Of a stretch of DNA of 64,000 bases, positions 59,231-64,000 are shown in pieces (position 1 is the stretch's first letter; every line of letters starts with the position of its first letter). The stretch lies in NCBI RefSeq assembly GCF_024198215.1, contig NZ_JAKCFA010000009.1:1-64000 (forward strand), read 5' to 3'. Source of the stretch: Myxococcus qinghaiensis (lineage in GTDB: Bacteria > Myxococcota > Myxococcia > Myxococcales > Myxococcaceae). The translations under genes were made by a program, and so were the position numbers. Below the pieces are notes generated by a model. That model had not been told where the DNA came from and made no database searches. It worked only from the letters and a program-made list of their open reading frames with translations.

Positions 59231-59370
59231 GTCTTTTTCCGGCCGATATGCCCTTCGCGCGCCGTCGTTCTTGGCGACGGATGCGCCAGCCGCCATTCCG
59301 GGTGGCTGGGGGGACACCAGTGCACGTGGCCGACCACGGGCGCCGGAGACAGCATCCATGAAGGAACGGC

Positions 59371-59437
59371 AACGCCCCCGTCACACACCGGACGGGGGTG
59401 TTCGCGCTCCGCCTCCTCGAGGGGGGTGGCGGAGCGC
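59371..59437 (-). terminator. Tandem hairpins at the 3' end of hpf
   Basis: Two hairpins lie just past the leftward hpf stop: GCGCTCCGCC (59404-59413) / GGCGGAGCGC (59428-59437), and AACGCCCCCGTC (59371-59382) / GACGGGGGTGTT (59391-59402). Together with the terminator at 59193, they fill the 311-bp gene-free gap. Otherwise I see nothing in that gap. Confidence 0.75.
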
Positions 59438-59467
59438 GACTCTTCCTCACCGGACTGGCGGACGGAC

Positions 59468-60139
59468 TCAGGTCCCCACTGCGACGGCCAGGGCCGGCGG
59501 CTCGTGGGGCTCGATGAGGCCGTACTGGCCATCCTTGCGCCGGTAGATGATGCCCAGCGCGTCCGACTCCACGTTGTGGAAGACGTAGAAGTCGTTGTTC
59601 ATCAGGTTCATCTGCATCACCGCCTCGTCCACCGAGAGCTGCTTCACGGTGAGCTGGGTGGCGCGCACCACGCGCGTCGCGGCGCTCGCGGCGGTGTCGA
59701 CAGGGTCCGCGGCTGTCGTCGTCGTGGACGGCTCCGCCGTGGACTGCGCGGCGATGGCGGCCAGCTCCTCCACGTCCGGCACCTCGAAGACGGCGTGACG
59801 CACCTTCAGGTTGTTCACCAGGTCCTGACGGTGGTGGACGCGTTCGCGGCCGTGATGCGTCTTCAGCTTGTCCCGGTAGCGGCGCAGCTGGCGCTCGATT
59901 TTGTCCATCGCCAGGTCGATGGACGCGTACATGTCATCGCTCTCCGCCCGCCCGCGCAGCACCCAGGCGCCGGATTGGATGGTGATGTCCGCGTGGTGGA
60001 CGTAACGCTCCAGGTACAGCACGACGTGTGCCTCTCCTGCTCTGTCCAACAGCTTGTTCACCCGTTCGACCTTCTCGCGTGCGTATTCCTTGAGAGAATC
60101 CGACGCCCCGAAATGACGGAAGGTGATGTTGAACTGCAT
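59468..60139 (-). CDS. hpf: Long-form ribosome hibernation-promoting factor
   Basis: A 223-residue protein that dimerises and silences 70S ribosomes in stationary phase. The N-terminal S30AE/HPF domain (about 1-100) is MQFNITFRHFGASDSLKEYA and so on. A Thr/Ala-rich linker (about 135-160) leads to the C-terminal dimerisation domain (about 165-223, DEAVMQMNLMNNDFYVF, GIIYRRKDGQYGLIEP), the mark of the long form. The start at 60139 has AGGAGG about 9 nt upstream, and the upstream 48 codons of open frame are rejected. Confidence 0.94.
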   Translation of the reverse strand: MQFNITFRHFGASDSLKEYAREKVERVNKLLDRAGEAHVVLYLERYVHHADITIQSGAWVLRGRAESDDMYASIDLAMDKIERQLRRYRDKLKTHHGRERVHHRQDLVNNLKVRHAVFEVPDVEELAAIAAQSTAEPSTTTTAADPVDTAASAATRVVRATQLTVKQLSVDEAVMQMNLMNNDFYVFHNVESDALGIIYRRKDGQYGLIEPHEPPALAVAVGT

Positions 60140-60389
60140 GCGTGGCTGCCTCCTAGGGTGAGGGGAGCTGCGTGACAGATCAGAAACTTCTGACCCCGGG
60201 AAAGCAACCCGTCCCCCCACGTTGCCTCTTCCCGAGCGCACCACGCGTCCGGGGGCTGACAACCCGGCGTCGCTGGCCCGCATTGATGCGGGGCACCAGA
60301 CTCTTCAACCCCTCGAAATCACGCGTCGGTATCACGCGCCGCGCCATGCGCCGGGTATCTTGAGACACGGGCTCAGGCGAGCAGCCTGC

Positions 60390-61157
60390 TCACTGCACCG
60401 CCACCACCTGCTCTTGCGAGTGGAAGTAGGAGCCCCGGCAGGAGGCCACGCCCGTGCACTCCGTCACCTCGCCCTGCACGGTGCCGCTCAAGGTCAGCAG
60501 ATGCGTGGCCGCGCCCAGCTGCGAGGGAACAGTGAAGGTGATTTTCCCGCCCTCGCGCGTGACGGTCATCCCCGCGGTGACGGTGCCGCCCTCGGGCAGG
60601 AGCGTGGCGGCGGCGCCGTTGAGCGACTCGGTCGTCGGGGTCCACTGGAACGAGTACGTCTGGCCCCGCAGCAGTCGCGTCGCCGTCCCCGTGAAGGTGC
60701 GCTTCGCCTGCCCCTCCTTCATCGTGAGGGTGACGGTGGCGCTCGCGTCCTGGAAGACGATGCGCGCATCCGTGGGCGGCAGCGCAGCCCAGGCATCGGG
60801 GTCGAAGTCGAAGAAGGCCCGCGTGGGCAGGCACACGTCGCGGCCCGCGGTGGCATCGACACCGCCCTGCTCCAGCTGCATGACCTGGCCGTTGAACGTC
60901 GCGGTGGCGCCGTCGTTCAGGCGGGTGCAGCGGTCTCCATCCGCCTGGGAGAAGGTCACCGTGACGCGGTGGGAGCCCGGGGCCTGCTCCACTTCGAACA
61001 GGTCCACGTCCGCGTGCGCGTACGTGAGCGAGCGGTCCGCGAGCCCCGCCAGGTCCACGGTCTCCGTGGTGAAGTCGTCACCACAGCCCGACAGCAACCC
61101 GAGCGCGACCAGGACTCCCGACACCGCGCCAAAAGGGAAACGAGAGGAAGAGTGCAT
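60390..61157 (-). CDS. Putative lipoprotein with beta-sandwich features
   Basis: A 255-residue exported lipoprotein. The lipobox is LLSGC (Cys about 25). The rest is strongly beta-rich with polar Thr/Ser runs (SATVTLTMKEG, KITFTVPSQLG, LTLSGTVQGEV) and four mature Cys residues that may form disulfides. I do not recognise the family. It is transcribed leftwards and separated from hpf by a 250-bp gap, for which I see no feature beyond the hpf ribosome binding site. Confidence 0.7.
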   Translation of the reverse strand: MHSSSRFPFGAVSGVLVALGLLSGCGDDFTTETVDLAGLADRSLTYAHADVDLFEVEQAPGSHRVTVTFSQADGDRCTRLNDGATATFNGQVMQLEQGGVDATAGRDVCLPTRAFFDFDPDAWAALPPTDARIVFQDASATVTLTMKEGQAKRTFTGTATRLLRGQTYSFQWTPTTESLNGAAATLLPEGGTVTAGMTVTREGGKITFTVPSQLGAATHLLTLSGTVQGEVTECTGVASCRGSYFHSQEQVVAVQ

Positions 61158-61252
61158 ACGGGTCGCACCCTATACCCACCGCCCCGCCCCACTGGGGGCA
61201 GAACGGCGCCGGGCCGTCACCTTTCCCACCCCCACGCCTGCCCGCCTGTCTG

Positions 61253-61900
61253 CTAGCCCGCTTGCTGGAGGAAGCCCTCCAGCCGAGCTTTCACTTCCGG
61301 CCACTCCGTGTCGATGACGCCGTAGTACACGCTGTCGCGCACCACCCCGCCGCGCACCAGCACGTGGTTGCGGAGGATGCCCTCGAGCTTCGCGCCCATC
61401 CGTTCAATCGCCGCGCGCGAGCGGGCGTTGCGCCGGTCCGTCTTGAGCTGCACGCGCATGACGCCGAGCGTGTCGAAGGCGTGGCTCAGCAGCAGGTATT
61501 TGGCCTCGGTATTCACGCGCGTGCGCCACACCCGGCGGCCCAGCCACGTCCAGCCAATCTCCAGCGTCCGGTGCTCTCGCTGGATGTCCAGGTAGCTGGT
61601 GGTGCCCACGACAGCCCCCGACTCGCGCTCCACGATGACGAAGGGGCGCTCCGTGCCCCGCTCCGCCGCGCCGAGCGCCCGGGTGATGAAGCGCTCCACG
61701 TCCTCCAGCGAGCGCAGCACCACCGAGAAGTTCGTGAAGATGTCGTCCTCGCACAGCGCGGCCAGGGCCGGGGCGTGCCCGAGCGTCATGGGCTCCAGGC
61801 GCACCGTGCGCCCCTCCAGGACGACGGGCGGCACGACGAGGGGCACGAGCTCCCGGCGGGGGGCGTCGGCATCCGAGGGAAAAGAAAAAGGGGCGCTCAT
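61253..61900 (-). CDS. RimJ/RimL-type GNAT acetyltransferase
   Basis: A 215-residue acetyl-CoA-dependent acetyltransferase. Motifs: VVLEGRTVRLEPMTLGHAPA at the N-terminal strand, GTTSYLDIQREHRTLEIGWTW, and the acetyl-CoA region RVNTEAKYLLLSHAFDTLG with RRNARSRAAIERMGAKLEGI. This resembles the ribosomal protein N-acetyltransferase and small-molecule branch of GNATs; the substrate is unknown. The start at 61900 is preferred over an ATG six codons upstream. Confidence 0.88.
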   Translation of the reverse strand: MSAPFSFPSDADAPRRELVPLVVPPVVLEGRTVRLEPMTLGHAPALAALCEDDIFTNFSVVLRSLEDVERFITRALGAAERGTERPFVIVERESGAVVGTTSYLDIQREHRTLEIGWTWLGRRVWRTRVNTEAKYLLLSHAFDTLGVMRVQLKTDRRNARSRAAIERMGAKLEGILRNHVLVRGGVVRDSVYYGVIDTEWPEVKARLEGFLQQAG

Positions 61901-61957
61901 GGCGCCCCCGAATCTCATCCCCCGGCAGGCCCGGGGAAAGAGCCACTTGTCACGGAC

Positions 61958-63475
<1,518 letters not shown>

Positions 63476-63722
63476 GAGACAGGGTCTCCCCGAGTGATTC
63501 AGCCCCTACACAACACGGGACCAATCAAAGACCGTGCCAACGTAACAAGGCACCCTGACGCCGTCTAGTGGTGCAATCGTGGTCCCTTGCTTGCATATTC
63601 AAAATTCCACAAGGAAACCAACAGCTTACACGCACTGAGCGTGATTCGGCCGTGTTGACCGGACGACGCAAAAGCGAGGCCAACGCAGTCTATGCATTCG
63701 GTTGGCCGAAGGCCAGTCGTCC

Positions 63723-64000
63723 TCACAAGGGCTGCTGGAGGCGGAACCGTTCTCCCAGGTAGACGGCTCGGGCTCGGGGAGAGGCGGCAATCTCGGCGGG
63801 CGTCCCCTCTTCGAGGATCTGCCCCTGTGTGATGATGTAGGCGCGGTCACAGATACCCAGGGTGTCCTGGACGTTGTGGTCGGTGATGAGGACGCCCAGT
63901 CCACGCTCGCGGAGCAGGAAGATCTGCCGCTGCAAGTCGCCCACGTTGATGGGGTCCACGCCGGCGAAGGGCTCGTCGAAGAGGATGAAGCGCGGCTCGG
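63723..64000 (-). CDS. lptB: LPS export ABC transporter ATPase, C-terminal part
   Basis: The open frame runs off the right edge at 64000. The visible end carries the Walker B region ([14 protein letters not shown]), the H-loop ([20 protein letters not shown]) and a C-terminal tail typical of LptB, which powers LPS transport with LptFG. Its stop at 63723 is followed after 247 bp by rpoN. The gap is AT-richer than average and holds the rpoN upstream region; a GGCC-TTC-GGCC hairpin sits 16 bp after the lptB stop. Confidence 0.9.
   Translation of the reverse strand, partial: EPRFILFDEPFAGVDPINVGDLQRQIFLLRERGLGVLITDHNVQDTLGICDRAYIITQGQILEEGTPAEIAASPRARAVYLGERFRLQQPL

Noticed and set aside
60170-60260. 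Possible -24/-12 promoter upstream of hpf (GG and GC about 10 nt apart in a G-rich run)
   Set aside because: The TGGCAC core is missing and the spacing fits only because of the run of G residues.

Overview
The window is GC-rich DNA (about 70% by eye) from a myxobacterium, most likely a member of the Myxococcaceae (Myxococcus, Corallococcus or a close relative). Four things point there: a secreted protein with a MYXO-CTERM sorting tail (3377-5233), a PilZ protein of the Myxococcus paralogous type fused to a receiver (32960-33709), DUF4388 and LVIVD-type proteins, and a small-RNA locus at about 43120-43270 that looks like the developmental regulator Pxr in the gene order I recall from M. xanthus. 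Genes are packed densely on both strands with frequent ATGA-type overlaps. I see no insertion sequences, prophage, CRISPR array, rRNA or tRNA.

Layout. 1-13.2 kb: mostly secreted or envelope proteins (LVIVD lipoprotein, small Cys-rich lipoprotein, a frameshifted esterase, the MYXO-CTERM protein with a 48-bp tandem repeat, a Cys-rich repeat protein), a DUF1877 protein, a TauE-type permease, a large GYF/DUF4388/J-domain/TPR protein, a YhbY-type RNA-binding protein and a crotonase. 13.3-23.7 kb: a ceramidase-like protein, purF, an RluA-type pseudouridine synthase, wecB, kdsB, an aldo/keto reductase and an ABC exporter, with two intergenic tandem repeats of 66-67 bp. 23.8-33.7 kb: a possible 15-residue ORF with a near-perfect Shine-Dalgarno and its own terminator, then pyrG-kdsA-kdsC, an HTH-receiver regulator, Hsp20, serB, a kinase-fold protein that has lost its catalytic Asp, and the PilZ receiver. 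33.8-42.1 kb: nuoE-F-J-K-L-M-N, a partial complex I operon without nuoA-D and nuoG-I. 42.2-50.1 kb: a leftward cluster of phosphoribosyltransferase, selB, histidine kinase and NtrC-type regulator, then the sigma-54-dependent sRNA and a GNAT acetyltransferase. 50.2-61.9 kb: leucine-type dehydrogenase, hslO, a lone sdhC, ssb, a PBP4-type peptidase with an extra C-terminal domain, dtd, ptsN and long-form hpf. 61.9-64 kb: rpoN (sigma-54) followed by the C-terminal end of lptB, which runs off the window.

How the parts fit together. Lipopolysaccharide supply is spread over the window: kdsA and kdsC make KDO, pyrG makes the CTP with which kdsB activates it, wecB makes UDP-ManNAc and lptB powers LPS export. 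The most interesting regulatory unit is at 43.1-47.4 kb. A cytoplasmic PAS/GAF kinase and an NtrC-type activator are translationally coupled to selB. Immediately downstream on the same strand lie a candidate enhancer (inverted TGAAATCA sites), a textbook -24/-12 promoter, and a roughly 120-nt RNA with a C7 loop and an intrinsic terminator. The sigma-54 gene itself is 18 kb away.

Limits: functions are assigned by reading motifs in the translated sequence. No database search, structure prediction or alignment was run.
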